Origin: Microcoleaceae cyanobacterium UBA9251 | GTDB lineage: Bacteria > Cyanobacteriota > Cyanobacteriia > Cyanobacteriales > Microcoleaceae | NCBI GenBank assembly: GCA_003542015.1 | Contig: DPLL01000006.1 | Span: 3,638-17,076 of the forward strand | DNA: 13,439 nucleotides | Direction of reading: 5' to 3' | Shown here: in pieces, positions 5,853 to 13,287 of the stretch | Numbering within the stretch: the first letter of the stretch is position 1 | Layout of the letters: each line of letters starts with the position of its first letter | Notes under the pieces: generated by a model | Databases searched by the model: none | Told to the model about the DNA's origin: nothing | What the model saw: the letters and a program-made list of their open reading frames with translations, nothing else | Translations under genes and position numbers: made by a program

Positions 5853-7793
5853 TCACTGCTTGTTTTTATTGCTTGACAAATCAATTACAAAATTTTCTCC
5901 ATCATCATAAATCCGCTTTCGAGTTTCGCCAAGTTTTTGTAAGCTCTCTTGAAATTCAAAAGTGTTCAACGCCTGATTTCGGAGCCAGAAAGGTATTTGT
6001 GGGCTGATTGTGAGTCTACCTTCTAAAGATTTCCTAGGAAAGTTCGCTTCGTTAGCGTAAGAATATGCAACATATCTAATCGATTTTGAAACTAGATAAT
6101 CTGCTAGCGCTTCTTCTCCTTTAAATGAAGGCATACCGGGCGGAAGGCTAGCCCCGCCTGGGTAGTCTGCAATCCAGATTGTATGTTTCTTAAAATTCAT
6201 TAAAAAAGGTTTGTCAAGTCTTGTTAAAACTATTTCTCCTTCAGGAACAGAATCTAGGATTTTTGAATATTTTTCGCGCTCGTCTAGTGTCACTAAAGGT
6301 ACATTTTTTAAACCCCTGGCAACGTTCTCTAAATATTTGTTATATTGTCCAGACTTTGTGTAGCCGTCAGAAGCGATCGCTAATAACAATGACAACAAAA
6401 ATACTGCACCAATCAAATGTATCTTTTTTAAGTCGAAATTTGACATTTTTTGCTCGATATTTTCCATAAAAACCAAGATAAATATGAGGGACAAAACTAC
6501 TAATAGCGGATATGAATAGCGGTTGACATCCGAGCCTCCAGTAGAAAATACTACGATCGCAGCGCCCGTGACAGCACTAAGACCAATAGACAGGGTTGCT
6601 TCCCGAACTATTTTCTTTTTACGGAGACCAACTATAAAAAATCTAATTCCCAATATAGTCGGTACATAAAGAATTGCTAAAATTGCATACAGCTTGAGTC
6701 TAATTGCTGGGTATCGGAAAATCTCACTGCTAGGAATCTTCACCGAGCCTCCGTATACAGAACCATGAAAACCTTTCCCAAGTATGGGATATAGTAAAGT
6801 CCCTGATGACTGATACATTGATATCGACCAGGGTAAAATAAACACAGCCATTAAGATACTAGCCAAACAAAATTCGTAGATTGCTTTATGCTTTGTTTGG
6901 CTACCAAGGATATAGAAAAAATAACTACAGGTGAATAAAATAATACACGCGGGAATAAAGGTAGTTTTTAAAGCGCAGATGGCGGCTGCAAGCAATGCTA
7001 CAATTGCAGCATTACTGTGGATGTTTGTTGCTTTTAAGTTATCCCACTCAAAAACTCTAAATAAGCTGAGGAAAAGACATACCGAAATTAATATACCAGT
7101 TATATTTGTATATTCTCGGCTAATTAATAAAAATCCGAACACAACCAGTAATGTCGAGCTTTTTGAAATTTCTTTTTGCTGACAGTATCCGATAATGAGT
7201 CCTATCATTACCACTAAGGCGCATCCGGGATCGATAAGATATAAACTTCTTTCATCCAACACGCTGAGACTGAACGTATTCAAGAATGATTGTCCTCCCA
7301 GTGCAGATACCAGTCTTCTTTCACTGAAAGGATCGGAACCAAGAGAACCTATTTGAAGCATTTTATGGGGAAATACAAAATAGGCGTGGTAGTCATCGTG
7401 ATGATTAAAATCATACCAATAAACCGAACCACTGTATTGCACAGCAGTCAAAAGGAAAGCGATAAAAGTCCCGATCGCCAAAAAAATATTTTGTTTAAAA
7501 GCATTAATTAACCGATTCAGATCGTCGGCGATCGAAGTTTTATTTGCCCAGGCATCTATTATTCCGTAAAGTGCGCCCAAGCATATATATATTAAAATAG
7601 TTGCTTGTGAAATAGTCCATGTCACATTTAATAAACCCCCAAATATAACACTCCAAGCTATCCCCCAAGCGGCTCTTTGCCCCCAGTCAACTCTGTACTG
7701 GGGAAAAAGGATGCGGTTGACCGCTCCTCCCCAGCCGATGAGGGATACAAGAATGCAAATTCCCCAGGCAAAAGATAGAAAGTATGAGTTCAT
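5853..7793 (-). CDS. Polytopic membrane protein, possible GT-C-type glycosyltransferase
   Basis: 646 aa with roughly twelve to thirteen hydrophobic helices up to residue 475 (for example 5-25, 40-60, 62-82, 102-122, 213-247, 262-296, 306-322, 368-390, 400-418, 428-443, 460-476) and a soluble C-terminal part of about 165 aa. The loop after the fourth helix has an acidic/histidine cluster HHDDYH (131-136) followed by SDPFSERR (153-160). GT-C transferases that use lipid-linked sugars typically carry their metal-binding or catalytic acids in that first large outer loop. I do not recognise a named family, so the transferase role is inferred from fold and neighbours. A polysaccharide polymerase or an unrelated membrane protein remain alternatives. 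GAGGT lies 7 nt before the ATG. The gene looks more AT-rich than its neighbours. The small transporter gene lies 99 bp upstream on the same strand. Confidence 0.85.
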   Translation of the reverse strand: MNSYFLSFAWGICILVSLIGWGGAVNRILFPQYRVDWGQRAAWGIAWSVIFGGLLNVTWTISQATILIYICLGALYGIIDAWANKTSIADDLNRLINAFKQNIFLAIGTFIAFLLTAVQYSGSVYWYDFNHHDDYHAYFVFPHKMLQIGSLGSDPFSERRLVSALGGQSFLNTFSLSVLDERSLYLIDPGCALVVMIGLIIGYCQQKEISKSSTLLVVFGFLLISREYTNITGILISVCLFLSLFRVFEWDNLKATNIHSNAAIVALLAAAICALKTTFIPACIILFTCSYFFYILGSQTKHKAIYEFCLASILMAVFILPWSISMYQSSGTLLYPILGKGFHGSVYGGSVKIPSSEIFRYPAIRLKLYAILAILYVPTILGIRFFIVGLRKKKIVREATLSIGLSAVTGAAIVVFSTGGSDVNRYSYPLLVVLSLIFILVFMENIEQKMSNFDLKKIHLIGAVFLLSLLLAIASDGYTKSGQYNKYLENVARGLKNVPLVTLDEREKYSKILDSVPEGEIVLTRLDKPFLMNFKKHTIWIADYPGGASLPPGMPSFKGEEALADYLVSKSIRYVAYSYANEANFPRKSLEGRLTISPQIPFWLRNQALNTFEFQESLQKLGETRKRIYDDGENFVIDLSSNKNKQ

Positions 7794-7848
7794 AATTGTG
7801 ACCTCGGTATTGATTCAGAAGGTAATACTTGGACGCACCCTTTGACTT

Positions 7849-7877
7849 AATTTATAAACTAAGGACTCAAATGTCAA
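7849..7877 (-). promoter_or_regulatory. Candidate promoter of the 5853-7793 gene
   Basis: On the minus strand a perfect -35 TTGACA (7877-7872) is followed either by TAAATT at 17 bp (7854-7849) or by TATAAA at 15 bp (7856-7851). It lies between the stop of the small transporter gene and the start of the membrane protein gene, leaving a leader of about 50 nt. The large gene could thus be transcribed separately as well as by read-through. Confidence 0.4.
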
Positions 7878-7892
7878 TATCAAAAGCGATCG

Positions 7893-8285
7893 CTAACTGC
7901 CCCCAGCCGCACTCCCTGCTTGACCTCTGAGCACAAAAATTACTCCCGTCATAATTAACCCCACGCCTACCAATCGCAGCGGCGGTAAAGGCTCGTTAAA
8001 TACAATTTTGCCGCCCAAAACAGTAAACAAGTAACTGATTGACAATAAAGGCGAGACTATGCTAATGTTGGCGCGCGACAGAACTACTATAAAGCCGATC
8101 GAAGAAATTGCGTACAGAGAAAGACCAGCTATGATCAGAGGCTGAGTTGCCATTGCTATGACTTTTTCAACTAAATTAGCAGCGCCAATTGGCCCTAATA
8201 TTTTAGCTCCAGCCTTCAGAATAAATTGACCCAGGACGCTGCACAAAATAGCAGCAAGCAAAACCAGAAAAACGCCTCTATTCAT
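7893..8285 (-). CDS. Four-helix EamA/SMR-type membrane transporter
   Basis: A 130-aa protein with four predicted helices (about 5-25, 48-70, 74-92, 102-120), the size of a half-unit of the drug/metabolite transporter superfamily. The C-terminal half, from RANISIVSPL through GKIVFNEPLP to GVGLIMTGVIFVLRG (71-121), is a typical EamA/SMR repeat. Proteins of this size work as dimers. The class includes EmrE-type exporters and the ArnE/ArnF subunits that move undecaprenyl-phosphate-aminoarabinose across the inner membrane. Lying beside a GT2 and a GT-C-like gene, flipping a lipid-linked sugar is the more attractive role, but that is inference. The ATG at 8285 gives a normal first helix; a weak GGTG precedes it. 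The gene is divergent from the glycosyltransferase at 8442 and upstream of the 5853-7793 gene on the same strand. Confidence 0.85.
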   Translation of the reverse strand: MNRGVFLVLLAAILCSVLGQFILKAGAKILGPIGAANLVEKVIAMATQPLIIAGLSLYAISSIGFIVVLSRANISIVSPLLSISYLFTVLGGKIVFNEPLPPLRLVGVGLIMTGVIFVLRGQAGSAAGGS

Positions 8286-8346
8286 GAGTTCACCAACGTA
8301 ATACTACAGATCGATAAGTGCCGACAAAAAACTACCCTTAACAGCT

Positions 8347-8374
8347 TTGATTAAGTCTTATTGACTTTTATTAT
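8347..8374 (+). promoter_or_regulatory. Candidate promoter of the GT2 gene
   Basis: TTGATT (8347-8352), a 16-bp spacer and TATTAT (8369-8374) form a reasonable sigma-70-type pair in the divergent gap. Transcription would start near 8381. This places the possible TTG start codon at 8361 inside the promoter and favours the ATG at 8442. Confidence 0.4.
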
Positions 8375-8441
8375 CCACTCATGTTTTAATTATAGATGCT
8401 GGAAAAGCAAGTATTGTCGCGAAAAAGTGTCAAACAAACCT

Positions 8442-9620
8442 ATGGCAGAGCAGACAAACACAACCGGAGAATACACTCTCGAATTATCGATACTAATGCC
8501 ATGCCTCAACGAGGCAGAAACATTAGAAGTCTGCATAGAGAAGGCACAGAAGTCCCTGCGCGACCTTAATATTGCCGGTGAGGTCATCATAGCAGACAAC
8601 GGCAGCACTGACGGCTCTCAAGATATCGCCACCAGAATGGGGGCCCGAGTCGTACCCGTAGCAGCCAAAGGCTACGGCAGCGCCCTGATGGGTGGCATCA
8701 TCGCAGCGCGCGGAGTCTATATCATTATGGGCGATGCCGACGACAGCTACGACTTTTCCCACCTCGGCGCTTTTGTCGAAAAATTGCGAGGAGGCTGCGA
8801 TTTAGTCATGGGAAACCGCTTTCAAGGCGGCATCAAACCGGGTGCCATGCCGCCGCTGCACAAATACTTAGGAAATCCGGTGCTGACTTGGGTTGGGAGG
8901 CTATTTTTTGCAAGTCCCGCCGGCGATTTTCACTGCGGATTGCGGGGTTTCAGAAGAGATGCAATTTTGACACTGGACTTGCAAACAACGGGGATGGAAT
9001 TTGCTAGCGAAATGGTAGTCAAAGCTTCTCTGTACAAGTTGCGAATTGCTGAAGTCCCCACCGTACTTTTTCCCGATGGCCGCAGTCGCCCGCCACACCT
9101 GCGAACTTGGCGAGATGGCTGGCGACACCTGCGATTTTTGCTGCTTTACAGTCCCCGCTGGCTGTTTTTGTATCCGGGTGCTGCGCTGATGATTTTGGGT
9201 TTAATTGTCGTTATTTGGCTGTTGCCTAGCAGCAGAACTGTAGGAAGTATAACCTTTGATGTGCACACGCTGCTCTATGCTGCGATCGCCATTATCGTCG
9301 GTTTTCAAGCTGTCACCTTCGCTTTCTTCACCAAAGTTTTCGCCATCAGCGAAAAACTACTGCCGGAAGACCCCAAACTCAATAAAATATTTCGCTATGT
9401 CACCCTAGAGACAGGATTGATTGTCGGAGTCATGCTCATATTAATTGGAATAGTTGGCTCGATATTCTCCTTAACTATTTGGAGCGAAACTGCTTTCGGT
9501 ATCCTTGACCCTTCCAAAACTCTGCGTTTGGTCATTCCCTCGCTCACTTGCTTGACAGTCGGTTTGCAGATGGTTTTGTCGAGCTTTTTTCTAAGCGTAC
9601 TCGCTTTGAAACGGCGGTAA
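8442..9620 (+). CDS. Family 2 glycosyltransferase, polyprenyl-phosphate sugar synthase type
   Basis: 392 aa from the ATG at 8442. The N-terminal GT-A domain shows LSILMPCLNEAE (15-26), ADNGSTDGS (51-59), the metal-binding GDADDSYDF (97-105) and GLRGFRRD (166-173). The C-terminal part holds about four helices (241-262, 276-297, 322-344, 362-388). This is the build of dolichol/undecaprenyl-phosphate mannose, glucose or aminoarabinose synthases (DPM1, GtrB, ArnC relatives), which load a nucleotide sugar onto a membrane polyprenyl phosphate at the cytosolic face. The sugar cannot be told from sequence. An in-frame TTG at 8361 would add 27 aa of unconserved sequence and overlaps a likely promoter, so it is rejected. 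No good Shine-Dalgarno is seen. The gene is divergent from the small transporter and converges on the toxin gene with 28 bp between stops. Confidence 0.92.
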   Translation: MAEQTNTTGEYTLELSILMPCLNEAETLEVCIEKAQKSLRDLNIAGEVIIADNGSTDGSQDIATRMGARVVPVAAKGYGSALMGGIIAARGVYIIMGDADDSYDFSHLGAFVEKLRGGCDLVMGNRFQGGIKPGAMPPLHKYLGNPVLTWVGRLFFASPAGDFHCGLRGFRRDAILTLDLQTTGMEFASEMVVKASLYKLRIAEVPTVLFPDGRSRPPHLRTWRDGWRHLRFLLLYSPRWLFLYPGAALMILGLIVVIWLLPSSRTVGSITFDVHTLLYAAIAIIVGFQAVTFAFFTKVFAISEKLLPEDPKLNKIFRYVTLETGLIVGVMLILIGIVGSIFSLTIWSETAFGILDPSKTLRLVIPSLTCLTVGLQMVLSSFFLSVLALKRR

Positions 9621-9648
9621 CAAAAATCAAATCGGATCGATCGCACTT

Positions 9649-10116
9649 TCACGCATAATTATTAGGATTATCGAAGGCCAACCCGGCCGACTGAGCAATA
9701 TTCAGCAATCGGTTGTCCGCCGAGACAAAAATTAGTTGAGTTTCTGGTATTAATGTTAAAAGAGATTGAACGCGCAAAGCAGACGCCAATTGCACAGCAT
9801 CATAAGCCCGCAATGGATATTCAACAATCAATTCACCCGCCCTTTCAATCAGTACCTCATCAACTTCAATAACTCTATACCGACTATTGAATTCAGAGCG
9901 AAACGTTTGAATAAGTGCAGCAACTTCCGCAGGAGTTATACCGCCTTCACGTTGTCTGCGTGCAAAAGCACTAAGAACTTCCACCCAGGTAATCCGCACC
10001 AGAAGCAGCGAGTTACCCGTCTGAGAATCCGTGAGCGTTTTGATCCAAGGGCTACCAATTTCAGCCACATATCTTTTAATGAGGGCGCTACTATCCAAAA
10101 AATAAATGTTTACCAC
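9649..10116 (-). CDS. PIN-domain toxin (VapC-like ribonuclease)
   Basis: A 155-aa PIN-fold protein. The acidic residues of the metal-dependent RNase site are in place: Asp8 in FLDSSALIKRY, Glu46 in WVEVLSA, Asp106 in RAYDAVQLASA and Asp134 in VSADNRLL. Toxins of this class cut tRNA, rRNA or mRNA until bound by a partner antitoxin. It starts with GTG at 10116 inside the antitoxin's last codons (GTGGTAA), a 7-nt overlap that implies translational coupling. It is the downstream gene of the pair, the usual antitoxin-first order. All four acids are present, so it looks active. The stop lies 28 bp from the stop of the convergent glycosyltransferase. The RNA target is unknown. Confidence 0.88.
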   Translation of the reverse strand: MVNIYFLDSSALIKRYVAEIGSPWIKTLTDSQTGNSLLLVRITWVEVLSAFARRQREGGITPAEVAALIQTFRSEFNSRYRVIEVDEVLIERAGELIVEYPLRAYDAVQLASALRVQSLLTLIPETQLIFVSADNRLLNIAQSAGLAFDNPNNYA

Positions 10117-10406
10117 GGGCCGCGATCCTCGATAATAATTTCTGATAAAGGCTTGCCCGGTTTTGCCCCTAACCTTTTAGCCAATTCATACACATCTTCA
10201 TCGGTGACATCCTCGACGTTATGGGGAGCGTTAGGTAGTGGAGTCACCAATCCTCGGTCAACTAAAAACTGGATTGCCAATTCTGCTTGCTTTTTCGGAT
10301 CATCTGGCCAGAGTTGAATCTGCACAGTTTCCCCGTCTTTGAAAGACACAGAACTCAGGGGACGAAAAACCCCATTTTCGTACACAGCAGTAATAGTTTC
10401 TGGCAT
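10110..10406 (-). CDS. AF2212-like (DUF104) antitoxin
   Basis: A 98-aa protein whose N-terminus ITAVYENGVFRPL (5-17), followed by KDGETVQIQL (23-32), is the signature of the AF2212/DUF104 family. These are small beta-rich proteins encoded just before PIN toxins and thought to neutralise them. The C-terminal part (about 36-98) is polar and acidic, presumably the toxin-binding tail. AGAGG lies 6 nt before the ATG, a good Shine-Dalgarno. It overlaps the toxin gene by 7 nt and lies 46 bp after the methyltransferase gene on the same strand, so it may be cotranscribed with it. A TACAAT in that short gap could also give it its own -10. No classic DNA-binding motif is evident, so autoregulation is uncertain. 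Confidence 0.85.
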   Translation of the reverse strand: MPETITAVYENGVFRPLSSVSFKDGETVQIQLWPDDPKKQAELAIQFLVDRGLVTPLPNAPHNVEDVTDEDVYELAKRLGAKPGKPLSEIIIEDRGPW

Positions 10407-10452
10407 AATTAGCCTCTTAATTAAATGCTTTAACTTATTGTACTTCTTTTAA

Positions 10453-11253
10453 TTACTTAGTTGCCACCACAGCCAAATTCCAAGCCAACCGCTTCATCAA
10501 AGGCAACTGCTTCAAAAACCCATCCAACCCTTCCAAACGAGAGTATTCCGGTTTCAATCTTTCTTCTTCAAGAATAATCTTCTTCCAATAACGCTCCTCA
10601 TTCGGATGCACTTTTTCGATCAAATAAAAGCGCAAAAAAATCCAAAGCGCCGTCAGCCAAAACGTATCGTAAGCCGTTTGTGAAAACAGAGACTTGACAA
10701 ATTGCACAATATTAATATCTAAAGGAGTTTCATCCTCAGTTCGCACCTCAGTCGCCATCCGTCGATAAACATTAATTACAGGATTGTGCTTCATCGGGTC
10801 CCAAAAACAAGCTTTTCCCCCAGGCTTCAGCACGCGGTGCATTTCGCGAATAGCCTTTTCCGGTTCCGGTAAATGGTGCAGCAAATTAGAAGCATAAACA
10901 ATATCAAAACTATTGTCTGGGAAATCTAGCGCCATTGCATTTACAGTGCAACCTTCGATTTTGACGCCGTTTGTCTCTGCCAATTTCAGAGCAACTTCCA
11001 CCATACCAGGAGAATAGTCAGCCGCCACGCACAGCGCCCCTTTTTTAGCGAAATAAACGCTGTTTTCTCCCGCGCCGCAGCCTAAATCTAAGAGGCGTTT
11101 GCCAGTAATATCGCCCATTTGCTGGACGATAAATCTATTTTCGGGGGCTGTACAAGCTTCAAAGTAATCGTTGACTCGAATGCCGTCTACATCGATTGTG
11201 GATGCCCAAGCATCATGGAATTGTCGCTCTTTTTTTAAAGTTTCTTCTTGCAT
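10453..11253 (-). CDS. Class I SAM-dependent methyltransferase
   Basis: 266 aa. The Rossmann-type methyltransferase core (about 40-150) shows motif I LLDLGCGAG (54-62), the acidic end of strand 2 in AADYSPGM (77-84), DFPDNSFDIVYASNLLHHL (110-128) and RVLKPGG (140-146), the pattern of the UbiE/Methyltransf_11 group. The substrate is unknown. The C-terminal part of about 115 aa contains a strongly hydrophobic aromatic stretch (about 196-212, TFWLTALWIFLRFYLI), which suggests membrane contact or a lipid-like substrate. The ATG at 11253 has no clear Shine-Dalgarno. The gene heads a possible minus-strand transcript running into the toxin-antitoxin pair 46 bp downstream. A promoter candidate lies about 100 bp upstream. 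It is not a quinone-pathway gene by context. Confidence 0.9.
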   Translation of the reverse strand: MQEETLKKERQFHDAWASTIDVDGIRVNDYFEACTAPENRFIVQQMGDITGKRLLDLGCGAGENSVYFAKKGALCVAADYSPGMVEVALKLAETNGVKIEGCTVNAMALDFPDNSFDIVYASNLLHHLPEPEKAIREMHRVLKPGGKACFWDPMKHNPVINVYRRMATEVRTEDETPLDINIVQFVKSLFSQTAYDTFWLTALWIFLRFYLIEKVHPNEERYWKKIILEEERLKPEYSRLEGLDGFLKQLPLMKRLAWNLAVVATK

Positions 11254-11349
11254 ATTATTGAGTATTAATTATTTGTGTACTTCATTGACTGGGATTAGTT
11301 TTAACTTATTCGTATCTTCTGGCGAAGTTTTCTATAATCTCTAAAGCTA

Positions 11350-11378
11350 AGTATAAAATTATAACTCCAATTTTGCAA
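11350..11378 (-). promoter_or_regulatory. Candidate promoter of the methyltransferase gene
   Basis: On the minus strand TTGCAA (11378-11373), a 17-bp spacer and TATACT (11355-11350) make a good sigma-70-type pair. A TATAAT in the spacer (11364-11359) is an alternative -10. The leader would be about 90 nt. It could serve the methyltransferase and, by read-through, the toxin-antitoxin pair. Confidence 0.45.
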
Positions 11379-11414
11379 GAGGTTCTAATTCGGCTCGCGT
11401 CCACTTTATTGTAC

Positions 11415-11540
11415 CAGATGCTGCCAATGGATTAATATTGTTTCTGGTTGCATCGGAATGATTTAACCTTTCTAGAACACAGAGGACACAGAGGAAGAGA
11501 ATAGAGAGATGAATAATTCAGATGCTACCGGATTTGATCT
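11415..11540. repeat. Cluster of dispersed repeat copies forming an inverted repeat
   Basis: CTGGTTGCATCGGAATGATT (11444-11463) and AATAATTCAGATGCTACCGG (11512-11531) are inverted copies agreeing at 16 of 20 positions. The second continues into ATTTGATCT, which matches copy 1 at 1755. A degenerate third copy, CAGATGCTGCC, lies at 11415-11425. The 48 bp between the arms are purine-rich and contain a 9-bp tandem repeat. The arrangement resembles a small non-autonomous element, but no target-site duplication was found by eye. Confidence 0.45.
11477..11494 (+). repeat. Tandem 9-mer ACACAGAGG x2
   Basis: ACACAGAGG at 11477-11485 is repeated at 11486-11494, followed by the purine tract AAGAGAATAGAGAG. 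Phrases of this kind recur in bacterial intergenic DNA. It lies between the arms of the inverted repeat. No function is inferred. Confidence 0.6.
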
Positions 11541-11589
11541 AACTCGCTGTCAACAACATTTTCGCTGATATTCGGGTAATTTTATAGCA

Positions 11590-11614
11590 GTAGGGCGAGC
11601 AATGCCCGCCCTAC
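11590..11614. repeat. Palindromic GTAGGGC...GCCCTAC hairpin after leuA
   Basis: GTAGGGCGAGC (11590-11600) pairs with GCCCGCCCTAC (11604-11614) around AAT, with one mismatch in 11 pairs. It begins 33 nt past the leuA stop. There is no clean T-run on the minus strand, so it may slow or process the leuA transcript rather than act as a classic terminator. It shares the GTAGGG start with the 4021 repeat family. Confidence 0.6.
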
Positions 11615-11647
11615 AAATTAACTGAAAACTGGTCAAAAATGGGCAAT

Positions 11648-13279
11648 TTAAGACTGAGCGACTGTTACAACTTTGGATGTCTTACCAGCAGTAGATTCCT
11701 GCTGCAATGTCCGGTAAAGGCGATTTAAAGCGCTGATGTAAGCTTCTGCGGAGGCTACGATAATGTCAGTATTGGCTGAGTGACCGGAAAATACTTGGCC
11801 GTTGTGACGCAAGCGAATTGTCACTTCGCCGATCGCATCTATTCCCGCTGTCACCGATTGTACAGAAAACTCGATCAACTCATTTGGGACATTGACAACT
11901 CGGTTAATTGCCCGGTAAATTGCATCTACAGGCCCGGTGCCGATCGCCGCATCAGTCAATTCTTCCCCCGCAGGAGTTCGCACGGTGACGGTGGCTGTCG
12001 GACGTGATTTGTCGCCGCAAGAAACCTGCACCAATTCTAACCGGAAAAGTGCCGGAGCTTGGTGTACTTCGTCATTGGCGATCGCCTCCAAATCCCAATC
12101 AGTAATCTCTTTTTTCTTGTCGGCTAAATCCTTAAACTTGACAAAAGCCTTATTTAGCTCATCGTCAGCCATTTCAAAACCCAACTCTTTCAAGCGAGTG
12201 TGAAAAGCATGGCGGCCCGACAATTTGCCCAAAACAATTTGATTTTCCGTCAAGCCGATGGATTCAGCGTCCATAATCTCGTATGTCAGCTTATTTTTCA
12301 GCACCCCGTCTTGGTGAATTCCCGACTCGTGAGCAAAAGCATTTGCTCCCACAATCGCCTTATTTGGCTGTACCAACATCCCCGTCAAAGTAGAAACCAA
12401 GCGCGATGTTTTGTAAATTTGGCGCGAGTCAATATTTGTCAGCGGTTCCTCAGAGTCCGCAGGCCGCCCCAAGAACGGGTTAAAATATTGGCGTCGCACG
12501 TACAGGGCCATCACTAACTCTTCGAGAGCCGCATTTCCCGCTCGTTCGCCAATGCCGTTAATCGTGCATTCTAACTGTCTGGCGCCATTTTTTACAGCTT
12601 CCAAAAAGTTAGCAACCGCCAGTCCTAAATCATTGTGACCGTGAACTGAAATAATTGCGCGATCGATATTGGGCACATTTTCCTTAATTCCCCGAATCAA
12701 AGCCCCAAACTCGCTGGGAGTTGTGTAGCCGACTGTATCGGGAATATTAACAGTAGTCGCCCCTGCGGCGATCGCCCGTTCCAGAACTTGATATAAAAAC
12801 TCCGGCTCCGAACGACAAGCATCTTCCGGGGAAAACTCCACATCTTCGACAAAAGACTTAGCATAAGCCACCATTTCTGGCACAATTTCCAGAACCTCAG
12901 CCCGCGTCTTTTTCAGTTTATATTCCAGGTGAATATCAGATGTCGCCAGAAACGTATGAATTCGCGCATTTACGGCTGGTTTGAGAGCCTCGGCTGCTGT
13001 TTTGATATCTGGCTTTCTCGCCCTTGCCAGACCGCAAATTGTCGGCCCATCTTCCGTGCCAACATTCCGAGCTATTTTTTGGACAGCCTCAAAATCTCCC
13101 GTGCTGGTGAAAGGGAAACCTGCTTCTATGATGTCTACACCCAATCGGGCTAACTGACGAGCGATCGTCAGTTTTTCGTCCACATTTAGAGATGCGCCCG
13201 GAGATTGTTCTCCGTCCCGCAGAGTCGTATCAAAAATCACAATCCGGTCTTGACTTGGTTGAGTTTTCATGGCTCTCAA
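11648..13279 (-). CDS. leuA: 2-isopropylmalate synthase
   Basis: LeuA condenses acetyl-CoA with 2-oxoisovalerate to 2-isopropylmalate, the committed step of leucine synthesis. At 543 aa it is full length. The HMGL-like barrel (about 11-280) shows FDTTLRDGEQSPGA (16-29), with the metal-binding Asp22, and HGHNDLG (213-219), the second metal site. NGIGERAGNAALEE (241-254) and GSNA-like GANAFAHESGIHQDG (311-325) follow. The C-terminal leucine-binding regulatory domain (about 405-525) is intact, with AIGTGPVDA (445-453) and SGHSANTDII (498-507), so feedback inhibition is expected. Start: AGGAG (13292-13288) is 8 nt from a TTG at 13279 but 17 nt from the ATG at 13270, so TTG fits the ribosome site better. 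The ATG would remove only three residues and cannot be excluded. The gene stands alone. Confidence 0.96.
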   Translation of the reverse strand: MRAMKTQPSQDRIVIFDTTLRDGEQSPGASLNVDEKLTIARQLARLGVDIIEAGFPFTSTGDFEAVQKIARNVGTEDGPTICGLARARKPDIKTAAEALKPAVNARIHTFLATSDIHLEYKLKKTRAEVLEIVPEMVAYAKSFVEDVEFSPEDACRSEPEFLYQVLERAIAAGATTVNIPDTVGYTTPSEFGALIRGIKENVPNIDRAIISVHGHNDLGLAVANFLEAVKNGARQLECTINGIGERAGNAALEELVMALYVRRQYFNPFLGRPADSEEPLTNIDSRQIYKTSRLVSTLTGMLVQPNKAIVGANAFAHESGIHQDGVLKNKLTYEIMDAESIGLTENQIVLGKLSGRHAFHTRLKELGFEMADDELNKAFVKFKDLADKKKEITDWDLEAIANDEVHQAPALFRLELVQVSCGDKSRPTATVTVRTPAGEELTDAAIGTGPVDAIYRAINRVVNVPNELIEFSVQSVTAGIDAIGEVTIRLRHNGQVFSGHSANTDIIVASAEAYISALNRLYRTLQQESTAGKTSKVVTVAQS

Positions 13280-13287
13280 AAAGTGTT

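Larger units (their letters stand above)
11254..11647. other. Repeat-rich gap between leuA and the methyltransferase gene (394 bp)
   Basis: No coding region is seen. From the methyltransferase side it holds a promoter candidate (11350-11378), a repeat region with three copies of a dispersed motif (11415-11540), a 9-bp tandem repeat (11477-11494) and a hairpin (11590-11614) next to the leuA stop. Confidence 0.6.
1147..12775. repeat. HIP1 octamers (GCGATCGC), ten scattered sites
   Basis: Exact GCGATCGC palindromes start at 1147, 1725, 1956, 3070, 5477, 6373, 7886, 9282, 12078 and 12768. They occur both in genes and in gaps, about one per 1.3 kb, far above chance for an octamer. HIP1 enrichment is a known hallmark of many cyanobacterial genomes. 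The span given runs from the first to the last site and is not a continuous element. Confidence 0.9.

Noticed and set aside
7831..7840. GGACGCACCC resembling the arm of the 4021 repeat
   Set aside because: Only about nine bases match and no partner arm is present, so it is likely chance.
8361..8441. N-terminal extension of the GT2 gene from a TTG
   Set aside because: The 27 added residues show no family match, precede the usual GT2 start and overlap a likely promoter (8347-8374).
9766..10317. A 183-codon plus-strand frame
   Set aside because: It lies wholly opposite the toxin and antitoxin genes, whose motifs are clear. Its translation is low in recognisable domains, so it is a shadow frame.
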